From positions 1-49,404 of the forward strand of contig CANFZC010000012.1 of NCBI GenBank assembly GCA_947451475.1: 49,404 bases of DNA, written 5' to 3'. Below are positions 25,999 to 32,860 of this stretch, piece by piece; the stretch's first letter is position 1; every line of letters starts with the position of its first letter. The DNA is from Flavobacteriaceae bacterium (GTDB lineage: Bacteria > Bacteroidota > Bacteroidia > Flavobacteriales > Flavobacteriaceae). The notes beneath the pieces were generated by a model that did no database searches, was not told the origin of the DNA, and worked only from the letters and a program-made list of their open reading frames with translations. The translations under genes were made by a program, and so were the position numbers.

Positions 25999-27483
25999 TT
26001 ATACTTTAAACCACTTTTTGACCATCTCTTTTTCCTGATGTTTTGCTGCTTTGTGAACGAACTCATTTGATTTGTAATTGTAGTCGTAGTCAGCGGCCCA
26101 CTCTTTATGATGTAATGCTAAGGCTTTGATGCTTTGGCAAACCATTTCGATTTCTTCAGTAGTAGTTGTGGGATGAATCGACATTCTAATCCAACCTGGC
26201 TTTTTTATTAAATCTCCGGAGGTAATTTGGCATACTAAATCATGGGATGTTTCTTGATCAACATGCAATAAATAATGTCCGTAGGTTCCGGCACAACTGC
26301 AGCCACCACGTGTTTGAATTCCGAAACGATCATTTAATAATTTCACCCCTAGATTATAATGCAAGTCGTCAATATAAAACGAAATTACCCCTAATCTATC
26401 CTGGTGTTGATTCGCTAGAATGTGAATATTTTCAATATCGTTCAATTCGCCGAAAATATAGTCAACAATTTCGTGTTCGCGTTTCAATATATTCGTAACA
26501 CCCATTTGCTCTTTCAACTGAATCGCTAAGGCTGTTTTAATAACCTGAAGAAAACCGGGAGTACCGCCATCTTCACGATCCTCAATATTATCAATATATT
26601 TATGCTCTCCCCATGGATTTGTCCAACTTACTGTTCCGCCACCTGGACAATCGGGAATATTATTTTTATATAAGTTTCTATTAAAAATCAAAACTCCAGA
26701 AGTCCCTGGCCCTCCTAAAAACTTGTGCGGAGAGAAGAAAATAGCATCTAAATACCCTTCATCATCTGGATGCATATTTATATCAACGTAGGGTCCGGAA
26801 CAAGCAAAATCCACAAAACAAACCCCGTTATTTTGATGCATTATTTTCGCTACTTCATGATAAGGTGTTCTAATCCCTGTCACATTGGAACAGGAGGTAA
26901 TGGAAGCAATTTTAAAGCTTCTTTCCTTATACTTATCCAGTAAATTGTTAAATTCATTTAAACAAAACAAACCTTCATCAGTTGCTGGAATAACGACTAC
27001 ATCGGCAATCGTTTCTAGCCAAGAAGTTTGATTGGAATGATGCTCCATGTGAGAAATAAAAACCACAGGCTTTAAGGCCATTGGAATAGTAGTGAATTCC
27101 TTTAAATTTTCAGGAATTTTTAATCCTAAGATACGTTGGAATTTATTGACCACCCCAGTCATTCCGGTTCCTGTATTGATTAAAATATCGTTATCATTTG
27201 CTTTAACATGTGCTTTTATAATATGCTTGGCTTCGTGATATGCCATAGTCATAGCGGTTCCTGAAATCGTAGTTTCAGTATGGGTATTGGCTACAAAGGG
27301 GCCGAATTCATTCATCAATTTTTCTTCAATTGGGCGATATAATCTCCCGCTTGCAGTCCAATCAGTATAAACGATTTTTTTTATTCCAAACGGTGATTCG
27401 AATTCTTGGTTGATGCCAATTATTTGTTCTCTAAATGTTTGAAAGTAGCTTTCTAAGGATGTTTTGGACTCCGATTTAATCAT
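25999..27483 (-). CDS. Class V aminotransferase (cysteine desulfurase-like)
   Basis: 494 aa from ATG 27483 (MIKSESKTSLESYF). The PLP lysine is in FFSPHKFLGGPGTSGVLIF, with TDWTASGRLYRPIE near the N-terminus and a Cys-containing loop GGCSCAGTYGHYL. SufS-type desulfurases have about 410 aa; this one is some 80 residues longer and has insertions, so it belongs to a separate branch whose substrate I cannot name. A TTG seven codons upstream lies in the -7 box (27502-27509) and is not used. Genes of the SUF system are not adjacent. It converges on the acyltransferase gene (24 bp). Confidence 0.8.
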   Translation of the reverse strand: MIKSESKTSLESYFQTFREQIIGINQEFESPFGIKKIVYTDWTASGRLYRPIEEKLMNEFGPFVANTHTETTISGTAMTMAYHEAKHIIKAHVKANDNDILINTGTGMTGVVNKFQRILGLKIPENLKEFTTIPMALKPVVFISHMEHHSNQTSWLETIADVVVIPATDEGLFCLNEFNNLLDKYKERSFKIASITSCSNVTGIRTPYHEVAKIMHQNNGVCFVDFACSGPYVDINMHPDDEGYLDAIFFSPHKFLGGPGTSGVLIFNRNLYKNNIPDCPGGGTVSWTNPWGEHKYIDNIEDREDGGTPGFLQVIKTALAIQLKEQMGVTNILKREHEIVDYIFGELNDIENIHILANQHQDRLGVISFYIDDLHYNLGVKLLNDRFGIQTRGGCSCAGTYGHYLLHVDQETSHDLVCQITSGDLIKKPGWIRMSIHPTTTTEEIEMVCQSIKALALHHKEWAADYDYNYKSNEFVHKAAKHQEKEMVKKWFKV

Positions 27484-27501
27484 TGGGTAACTATTTGAGT
27501 T

Positions 27502-27509
27502 CAAAGATA
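27502..27509 (-). promoter_or_regulatory. -7 box of the class V aminotransferase gene
   Basis: The minus strand reads TATCTTTG, an exact TANNTTTG, 18 bp before the ATG at 27483. Confidence 0.5.
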
Positions 27510-27580
27510 CATTATTTTTAATTTTTTGTTAAAAATGGTTTTACTAATGAATTTGGAAAACAATGAAACTATTTAAATCT

Positions 27581-27588
27581 TATATTTG
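27581..27588 (+). promoter_or_regulatory. -7 box of the 31-codon peptide gene
   Basis: TATATTTG is an exact -7 box, 25 bp before the ATG at 27614. The nearest TTTG (27552-27555) is 25 bp upstream, a little too far. Confidence 0.5.
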
Positions 27589-27613
27589 TTAAGACCAAGA
27601 CTAACCCTTTACT

Positions 27614-27709
27614 ATGAAAAAAAAGCTTGCCCATATATCTATTGTTTTTGGGTTGACTTCACTTTGGTGCCAAGAAGAGCAGGACGTCGATAATACAAAT
27701 AATCCATAG
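27614..27709 (+). CDS. 31-aa secreted peptide, unknown function
   Basis: ATG AAA AAA AAG begins a 31-codon frame ending in TAG at 27707-27709. The product MKKKLAHISIVFGLTSLWCQ, followed by EEQDVDNTNNP, has a basic start, a hydrophobic core and an acidic, Asn-rich tail, the pattern of an exported peptide. Cys19 is preceded by SLW, which is a poor lipobox. It has its own -7 box and a terminator 21 bp after the stop, so it is a free-standing transcription unit and not a leader of the next gene by read-through. No family is recognised. Confidence 0.5.
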   Translation: MKKKLAHISIVFGLTSLWCQEEQDVDNTNNP

Positions 27710-27729
27710 ATTACCTTTTGAAATAAACC

Positions 27730-27758
27730 AAAAAATCCCCATAGTTGGGGAGTTTTTT
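27730..27758 (+). terminator. Terminator of the 31-codon gene
   Basis: AAAAATCCCCA (27731-27741), loop TAGT, TGGGG (27746-27750), then AGTTTTTT. It is almost identical to the hairpin at 30811-30840. Confidence 0.85.
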
Positions 27759-27809
27759 AATAAATAAATTTCAGAGATTTGAGGCAACTAAATTTTAAAA
27801 CTTAACACC

Positions 27810-28304
27810 ATGAATGAACAAACGTACACCGCTACAGGACAAATTGATGTTTCCCAAAAACAGCTTACTTTGAGTATTGCATTACCAGACCCTCCCAGCA
27901 GAAACATTATTTCAACCACTTATTACAATTTGAGTAAAAAATCACTTGCTACTGGACAGCTGATGAATGTCGTCTTGTGTGAATTTACATTTGACAATGA
28001 TCCCGGGCTTGCTTTACCGACTCCTACAAATGATGTTTTTCAAACCGCAGTAGCATTGGATGCTATTGTAAAATCACCGGGGCTCTCGGGAGTTCAAGAT
28101 TTTGATTTTTCGACCAACACGGATTGTTTATTCTTGTTTTTTCACAGTACGGAAGCAAATGCTGATGACCGAGAAGCTTTTTTTGACGACCTAGAAAACT
28201 TGTATGCAAATGCAAATCACGGACCTTATGTAATAATTGCTCCTGTTTTAAAAGGAAAACCAATGCGAGGAAGACCACGTTCTGTCGGTGGTGTTTTGGT
28301 ATAA
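27810..28304 (+). CDS. Hypothetical protein, first gene of a two-component operon
   Basis: 164 aa, family not recognised. There is no signal peptide or membrane helix, so it is probably cytoplasmic. The first half is rich in beta-type residues and Thr/Ser (TYTATGQIDVSQKQLTLSIALPDPP); a stretch with several Asp/Phe (DFDFSTNTDCLFLFFHS, EAFFDDLENLY) follows, and the tail is basic (LKGKPMRGRPRSVGG). It ends 4 bp before the ATG of the TPR histidine kinase, which suggests co-transcription and a role as an input or target of that kinase-regulator pair. Cleanly placed start, length and spacing support coding. Confidence 0.6.
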   Translation: MNEQTYTATGQIDVSQKQLTLSIALPDPPSRNIISTTYYNLSKKSLATGQLMNVVLCEFTFDNDPGLALPTPTNDVFQTAVALDAIVKSPGLSGVQDFDFSTNTDCLFLFFHSTEANADDREAFFDDLENLYANANHGPYVIIAPVLKGKPMRGRPRSVGGVLV

Positions 28305-28308
28305 AAAA

Positions 28309-30096
28309 ATGAATAATAACGTATACAATAGTTTTAAAACCATTCTGCTCGTAATTTGCTTTATTGCGAGCGGAATGATTTTTGGTCAAAGTCCCAATTT
28401 TATTAAAATAAAAAAACTCCTCGACAATGGACAAAATATCGAAGCCATTAAAACGCTAAAAACCTTTGAACATAAAAAACTCCGAAAAGACCAGTTAGCG
28501 AGGACCTATTTTTATTTAGGAATTGCATATGGAAACGAAAATAAAAACGACACTTGTTTTAGGTATTTAAATAAAAGTGAAAGTATCTATACATCTATAG
28601 ATAGCATTCCTAGTGCTATGGAAGTGAAACTGGAAATAGCTTATGCTTTAAGTGTAGAAAACTATGACCCAAAAATAATTAAGCAATTATACCAAGAATA
28701 TATTATTTATGCGGAAGGCACTAAAAATCCTAATAAAATAACAAAAGGCTATTATGAAATGGCAAGTTTTTTGATTACAGAAGAACCTAAGCTCTCGCAA
28801 AAGTATTTTTTTAAAGCCCTGAAAATTAACAAAAAAACAAATGATGAAAAAGCATACTGTAAAATTATCTTTAGTTTAGCTGGCTTGTACTGTAATGACA
28901 TATATCAGCCCGACTCCGCTTTATATTATTATGAAAAAGCTTTACCTATCTCGAAAAAACATAATAACATTTATGATATCTGTCGGAATTATAAAAATCA
29001 AGCTCATATCTACACCCTTCGAAAAAACTACCTCAAAGCTCTTAGCCTCTTAAAAGAAGCCCAATGCCTTCCAAATAATAAATATGTAAAAAACATCAGT
29101 AGCATGATACACCAAGACCTATCGGTCAATTATGCTGCAATTGGCAACTATCCTCTAGCCTACAAGGAGCTGAAAAAATATACGGAAACCAAGGAGGATG
29201 CAGCTTTTTTAAAGCAAAACCAAATAATTCAAGATTTACAAACTAAATACGACACAAAAAATAAAGACTTTGAAAACCTGACACTTAAAACAAAAGACAA
29301 AAATAATAAATTATTAATTTTCCTAATCATTGGAATCCTTGTGATTGTTTCCTTTCTAGGCTATTTACGCATTAATTTCTTAAAGAAGAAAAAGAAAATA
29401 GCAGAACAGGAAAAATTGATTGAAGCCCAAAAACTAACCAATGCTCTGAAAGAACATGAACTCAAAGAAATTGATAAGTTACTGGAAGGGCAAGAAAAAG
29501 AGCGCCTGAAAATCGCTAATGATTTGCATGACAACTTGGGCAGTTTGATGGCTACCTTAAAGCTCAACTTTCAAAATTTAAAACGAAACAGTCAAACTAC
29601 GCTAGAAGAGGAAGAACTTCTTTTTATAAAAACCGATGCCATGTTGGACGAAGCCTATCAAAAAATTAGAGGCATTGCCCATTCAAAAAACGCTGGTGTT
29701 ATAGCTAATGAAGGTCTTTTGCCTGCCATAATGAATATGGCTAAAAAAGCCACCGTTCCTGGTAGGCTTACTGTACAAGTGGTTCCCTTTGGCTTGGACG
29801 AACGTATTGATAATGCTATTGAAGTCAACATCTTTAGAATGGTTCAAGAAATCTTGACCAATGCAATAAAACATTCTGAAGCCAATGAAATCACCATTCA
29901 TCTTACACAACATCATGACAGCTTAAACATTATTATTGAAGATAATGGAAAAGGGTTTATTCCAAAAAACAGGGATAAAAAAGAAGGCATGGGATTACCC
30001 AATATCGAAAAGAAAGTAGAACACATGGGGGGTACCTTTACCATTGACAGTACGCAAGGGAAAGGAACCTCCATTTTAATTGACCTCCCCTTATGA
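28309..30096 (+). CDS. TPR-containing sensor histidine kinase (HisKA_3 type)
   Basis: 595 aa from ATG 28309 (MNNNVYNSFKTILLVICFIA). A signal peptide is followed by TPR repeats (about residues 30-300, periplasmic), one membrane helix (LLIFLIIGILVIVSFLGYL, about 330-350), a coiled coil, a HisKA_3 dimerisation region with H407 in NDLHDNLGSLMATLKLNF, and an HATPase domain (N box MVQEILTNAIKHS, G boxes DNGKGF and GMGLPNI). This NarX/DesK-like architecture with periplasmic TPRs is common in Bacteroidetes. Its stop overlaps the ATG of the LuxR regulator by 4 bp, fixing the cognate pair. The signal is unknown. An upstream in-frame ATG at 28288 would overlap the previous gene and lacks the signal-peptide layout. 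Confidence 0.85.
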   Translation: MNNNVYNSFKTILLVICFIASGMIFGQSPNFIKIKKLLDNGQNIEAIKTLKTFEHKKLRKDQLARTYFYLGIAYGNENKNDTCFRYLNKSESIYTSIDSIPSAMEVKLEIAYALSVENYDPKIIKQLYQEYIIYAEGTKNPNKITKGYYEMASFLITEEPKLSQKYFFKALKINKKTNDEKAYCKIIFSLAGLYCNDIYQPDSALYYYEKALPISKKHNNIYDICRNYKNQAHIYTLRKNYLKALSLLKEAQCLPNNKYVKNISSMIHQDLSVNYAAIGNYPLAYKELKKYTETKEDAAFLKQNQIIQDLQTKYDTKNKDFENLTLKTKDKNNKLLIFLIIGILVIVSFLGYLRINFLKKKKKIAEQEKLIEAQKLTNALKEHELKEIDKLLEGQEKERLKIANDLHDNLGSLMATLKLNFQNLKRNSQTTLEEEELLFIKTDAMLDEAYQKIRGIAHSKNAGVIANEGLLPAIMNMAKKATVPGRLTVQVVPFGLDERIDNAIEVNIFRMVQEILTNAIKHSEANEITIHLTQHHDSLNIIIEDNGKGFIPKNRDKKEGMGLPNIEKKVEHMGGTFTIDSTQGKGTSILIDLPL

Positions 30097-30704
30097 TTAC
30101 ATTAGCCATCGCAGAAGACCATCAAGCGCTCATTGACGGAATGAAATTATTCTTAAGAAACGAAGCCGATATTCAAATTGTGGGAGAAGCCAATGATGGC
30201 GAAGCACTGATTGAATTAGTGCGCCAAAAAAGACCAAGTATCGTAATTACCGATATTCGCATGCCAAAATGTGACGGAATATCTGCCACAAAAACCATCA
30301 AGGAAGAATTCCCTAAAACAAAAGTTATTGCTTTTAGCATGTTTGATCAAGCAGAAGCTATTGAGCAAATGAAACATGCAGGTGCTTCGGGATATATTAT
30401 GAAAAATGCTTCTTTGCAAAAGGTATTAGAAGCCATTAGAACTGTTGATAAATACGGTCAATATTTTGACAATTCCATAGCTACTATTGATGATCTGACA
30501 AAAGAAGTCATTATTTTAAGTACCCGTGAAAAAGATATCCTTAGGCTCATCGGGGAAGGACATTCCTCTCAAGAAATTGCTGATCTACTTTCTATTGGTA
30601 AAGCCACAGTGGATACCCATCGCAAAAACATCATAAAAAAAATAAACGTTCATGGCAAGACAGATTTAATACGATTTGCAATCGAGAGAAAATATGACTT
30701 TTAA
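30093..30704 (+). CDS. LuxR/NarL-family response regulator
   Basis: 203 aa. A receiver domain (residues 1-120) with acidic pocket AEDHQ, phospho-acceptor D54 in VITDIRMPKCDG and a Lys in YIMKNA; then a LuxR-type helix-turn-helix (about 140-200: STREKDILRLIGEGHSSQEIADLLSIGKATVDTHRKNI). It should bind DNA as a phosphorylated dimer. It shares an ATGA overlap with the TPR kinase. Target genes are unknown; the nearest candidates are the 164-aa gene in the same operon and the two small genes downstream. Confidence 0.9.
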   Translation: MITLAIAEDHQALIDGMKLFLRNEADIQIVGEANDGEALIELVRQKRPSIVITDIRMPKCDGISATKTIKEEFPKTKVIAFSMFDQAEAIEQMKHAGASGYIMKNASLQKVLEAIRTVDKYGQYFDNSIATIDDLTKEVIILSTREKDILRLIGEGHSSQEIADLLSIGKATVDTHRKNIIKKINVHGKTDLIRFAIERKYDF

Positions 30705-30810
30705 AGGAACTTAAGCAGCTATCGACAAAATGCAAATAGTACACATTTCAACCCAGTATAACGTTTATTCAGCTATTAAAAAGCAACTATAAGTAAGAAT
30801 TATTTTATTC

Positions 30811-30840
30811 AAAAATCCCCATTGTTGGGGATTTTTTTTT
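30811..30840 (+). terminator. Terminator of the two-component operon
   Basis: AAAAATCCCCA (30811-30821), loop TTGT, TGGGGATTTTT (30826-30836), then more T. It lies 107 bp after the regulator stop and has the same stem as the hairpin at 27730-27758. Confidence 0.85.
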
Positions 30841-30953
30841 GCTTTTTAGGTTTTACTTTTGGTACGTAGATTTAATGCTATTGTAACAACAGCCTATATG
30901 AAAAATGCTACTGTAGAAGCAATGAGAACGACAAAACGAAATCAACAATAAAA

Positions 30954-31011
30954 TATGCTATGAAATAGTATGCTTGTATTACTTATACAAGCGTATAGAA
31001 TAATAAGCATA
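30954..31011. repeat. Imperfect 58-nt inverted repeat in a noncoding gap
   Basis: The core pairs GTATGCTTGTAT (30968-30979) with ATACAAGCGTAT (30985-30996), with two G-T wobbles, around a 5-nt loop. TATGCT (30954-30959) and AGCATA (31006-31011) close the outer stem across unpaired bulges. There is no T tract, so it is not a normal terminator. It may be a structured 5' leader of the next gene or part of a small RNA. Confidence 0.5.
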
Positions 31012-31060
31012 CCACTTCACCTCTCCTCTTGCATTCTTGAGACTTTTGTAAGAGGTTAAG

Positions 31061-31342
31061 GTGGGGCAAATTAAAAAATTGGATTATTATGAACATCACT
31101 TTAAAGAAGCTATTATGAGTTGGAATAATGTAGACACCCAGTGTAAATTAATGTATGGCGACCAATTTGCCGAATTGCCTAAACCGGAAGATCGAAAAGT
31201 GATTATCAGAGCCATAGCCGATGAATTTCCTAATTTCTCTCGGACACGCATTGCGGCATCGGTAGATCAATGTTTTAAATTAAATTCTGTTCCTTTTCCC
31301 AGAAGAACGTTCTTAGTATTTGTTCAAAATTTTTTTAAATAA
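31061..31342 (+). CDS. Hypothetical small protein
   Basis: 93 aa with a GTG start at 31061; an internal ATG at 31115 would give 75 aa. An in-frame stop at 31049-31051 limits the start to these. The product (YYEHHFKEAIMSWNN, CKLMYGDQFAELPKPEDRKV, FPNFSRTRIAASVDQCFKL) is soluble, with mixed charge, Cys27 and Cys67 and a hydrophobic end (FPRRTFLVFVQNFFK). I do not recognise a family. Codon use and the ordered start-stop layout suggest a real gene, without a visible standard promoter. Confidence 0.5.
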   Translation: MGQIKKLDYYEHHFKEAIMSWNNVDTQCKLMYGDQFAELPKPEDRKVIIRAIADEFPNFSRTRIAASVDQCFKLNSVPFPRRTFLVFVQNFFK

Positions 31343-31404
31343 ATCAGAATCATAATTCCAAAAAAACACCAAAAGTCAAGTATTAATTAAAAACATTTAG
31401 TACC

Positions 31405-31650
31405 ATGCAAAAAACCAATAATCACTTAATAGGCGTAGTAGGTGTCACTGTTTTAGCGAGAAGAATTAATCCAGATATTGGGAATTACTTAGAACATTAC
31501 ACAACAGACGACAGCCATTATGCAGTACATTTAAGCAATAATGGTATTATCATTGTGTCGCATGATACTGCTGAAGATTTTGAAACAGATGATCCCGATA
31601 TATTTGACGTAAGAATTGAACAAGTAGCAAATACCTTTAAAAGAGTATAA
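31405..31650 (+). CDS. Hypothetical small protein
   Basis: 81 aa from ATG 31405 (MQKTNNHLIGVVGVTVLARR). Mixed beta-type residues, acidic C-terminal half (HDTAEDFETDDPDIFDVRIEQ), no signal peptide or membrane helix. It lies 62 bp after the 93-aa gene in the same direction and may be co-transcribed. It converges with birA, whose stop is 5 bp away, and no terminator hairpin lies between. Family not recognised. Confidence 0.5.
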   Translation: MQKTNNHLIGVVGVTVLARRINPDIGNYLEHYTTDDSHYAVHLSNNGIIIVSHDTAEDFETDDPDIFDVRIEQVANTFKRV

Positions 31651-31655
31651 ACAAT

Positions 31656-32375
31656 TTAAAAAAGCATTTTAATTTCCTTTACCTCATAAAGGTAAACTTG
31701 GTCATCATCCTTTAAAACCGCTAATTTACCTTCTCTGTTGACTGTTTGAATTATCCCCATAAATCGTTCTCCTAGAACATCTTCAAAAGCACAAGGTACA
31801 TTGATTTTAAAAAGTTTATTTAAATAATTCTTCCAATTAACTTCAACAGGAGTTTGTAGTAGTAATTCTAGACTTGTTTTAATTTGATGGGCAAGAGTTT
31901 CTATTTCATAAACGTTACCCGTTATACAAGTTAGAGATGTGGCTTGAGGTAAGTTACCAAAATTAGTTTGATTTAAGTTAAGACCAATTCCGATGACTGA
32001 AGCAAAAGAACCAGTCGGTTTTAAGGTGTTTTCAATAAGTATGCCACCTACTTTTTTTCCCTCTGCCATAATGTCGTTGGGCCACTTTAAACTTGTATTG
32101 GGAATATTTAGTTGTTCTAATACTAGTATCACCGCTAGTGCAACAGTCACATTGAAATCAAAAATATTGTGACTTTTAAAAGAACTCTCATTGACGAAGA
32201 TACTCATAGTGAGATTCTTACCCGGTTCAGAGTGCCATTGTGCATTCAATTGCCCTCTGCCTTTATTTTGTTCAACTGCAGTGACTATGGTGAAATTATC
32301 CAGTTCATTCTCTCTAGCTAATTGTTTTAAATAGTCATTTGTTGAATCTATGGCATCGAGTTTGATAATAGACAT
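31656..32375 (-). CDS. birA: Biotin--[acetyl-CoA-carboxylase] ligase
   Basis: 239 aa, the size of single-domain (class I) biotin protein ligases that lack the DNA-binding domain, so it cannot act as a biotin repressor. Visible motifs: biotinoyl-AMP loop GRGQLNAQWHSEPGKNL (about residues 39-55), KWPNDI with the adenylate-binding Asp, and GKKVGGILIE. It attaches biotin to the carrier domain of acetyl-CoA and other carboxylases. It is divergent to rsfS, with its own -7 box (32420-32427). Confidence 0.92.
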   Translation of the reverse strand: MSIIKLDAIDSTNDYLKQLARENELDNFTIVTAVEQNKGRGQLNAQWHSEPGKNLTMSIFVNESSFKSHNIFDFNVTVALAVILVLEQLNIPNTSLKWPNDIMAEGKKVGGILIENTLKPTGSFASVIGIGLNLNQTNFGNLPQATSLTCITGNVYEIETLAHQIKTSLELLLQTPVEVNWKNYLNKLFKINVPCAFEDVLGERFMGIIQTVNREGKLAVLKDDDQVYLYEVKEIKMLF

Positions 32376-32419
32376 AATAATATTGAATAAATATAACTAA
32401 TTTTTAAACTTTTGTTAGG

Positions 32420-32427
32420 CAAAAATA
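32420..32427 (-). promoter_or_regulatory. -7 box of birA
   Basis: The minus strand reads TATTTTTG, an exact TANNTTTG, 44 bp before the birA start. A TTTG (minus strand, 32451-32454) lies 23 bp further up. Confidence 0.5.
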
Positions 32428-32441
32428 ATTACAAAATGTAA

Positions 32442-32449
32442 TACCTTTG
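32442..32449 (+). promoter_or_regulatory. -7 box of rsfS-ftsH
   Basis: TACCTTTG is an exact TANNTTTG, 21 bp before the rsfS start. It lies almost back to back with the birA box, so the two promoters may interfere. Confidence 0.5.
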
Positions 32450-32470
32450 CCAAACATACATAAATAATAC

Positions 32471-32842
32471 ATGGCGAAAAAAGTAGCGCAGTCTGATGTT
32501 CTCTTAGCAAACATCATTAAAGGCATAGAAGAGGTAAAGGGTAATGACATAGACATACTTGATTTAAGAGAAATAGATACTGCAGTATGTGATTATTTTA
32601 TCATTTGCAATGGTAGTTCAAACACTCAGGTTAATGCAATAGTTAATTCCATCCAAAAAATAGTTTCAAAAGAATTGAAGGACAAGCCTTGGCATGTCGA
32701 AGGAACCGACAATGGAGAGTGGGTGTTAATGGATTATGTAAACATTGTAGTCCATGTTTTCCAAAAGCAAATTCGAGAATTTTATAACATTGAAGGACTT
32801 TGGGGGGACGCCAAAATTACTACCATACAAACCAATTACTAA
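32471..32842 (+). CDS. rsfS: Ribosomal silencing factor RsfS
   Basis: 123 aa, the family's normal length (YbeB/DUF143). The signature DIDILDLREIDTAVCDYFIICNGSSNTQVNAI is clear, and the end carries WHVEGTDNGEWVLMDYVNIVVHVF. It binds ribosomal protein L14 and keeps the subunits from joining under starvation. It is followed 18 bp later by ftsH, an order seen in many Bacteroidetes. Confidence 0.95.
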   Translation: MAKKVAQSDVLLANIIKGIEEVKGNDIDILDLREIDTAVCDYFIICNGSSNTQVNAIVNSIQKIVSKELKDKPWHVEGTDNGEWVLMDYVNIVVHVFQKQIREFYNIEGLWGDAKITTIQTNY

Positions 32843-32860
32843 AAGTTGACAACATAAAAA

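Larger units (their letters stand above)
30705..31060 (+). other. 356-bp gap: terminator, hairpin and a doubtful 17-codon frame
   Basis: Between the LuxR regulator and the 93-aa gene there is a strong terminator (30811-30840), a 17-codon frame (30898-30951, MKNATVEAMRTTKRNQQ) without a clear promoter, and a long imperfect inverted repeat (30954-31011). No tRNA or longer coding frame is seen. Confidence 0.6.

Noticed and set aside
30898..30951. 17-codon frame MKNATVEAMRTTKRNQQ as a gene
   Set aside because: No promoter at correct spacing, no signal or motif; too short to support alone.
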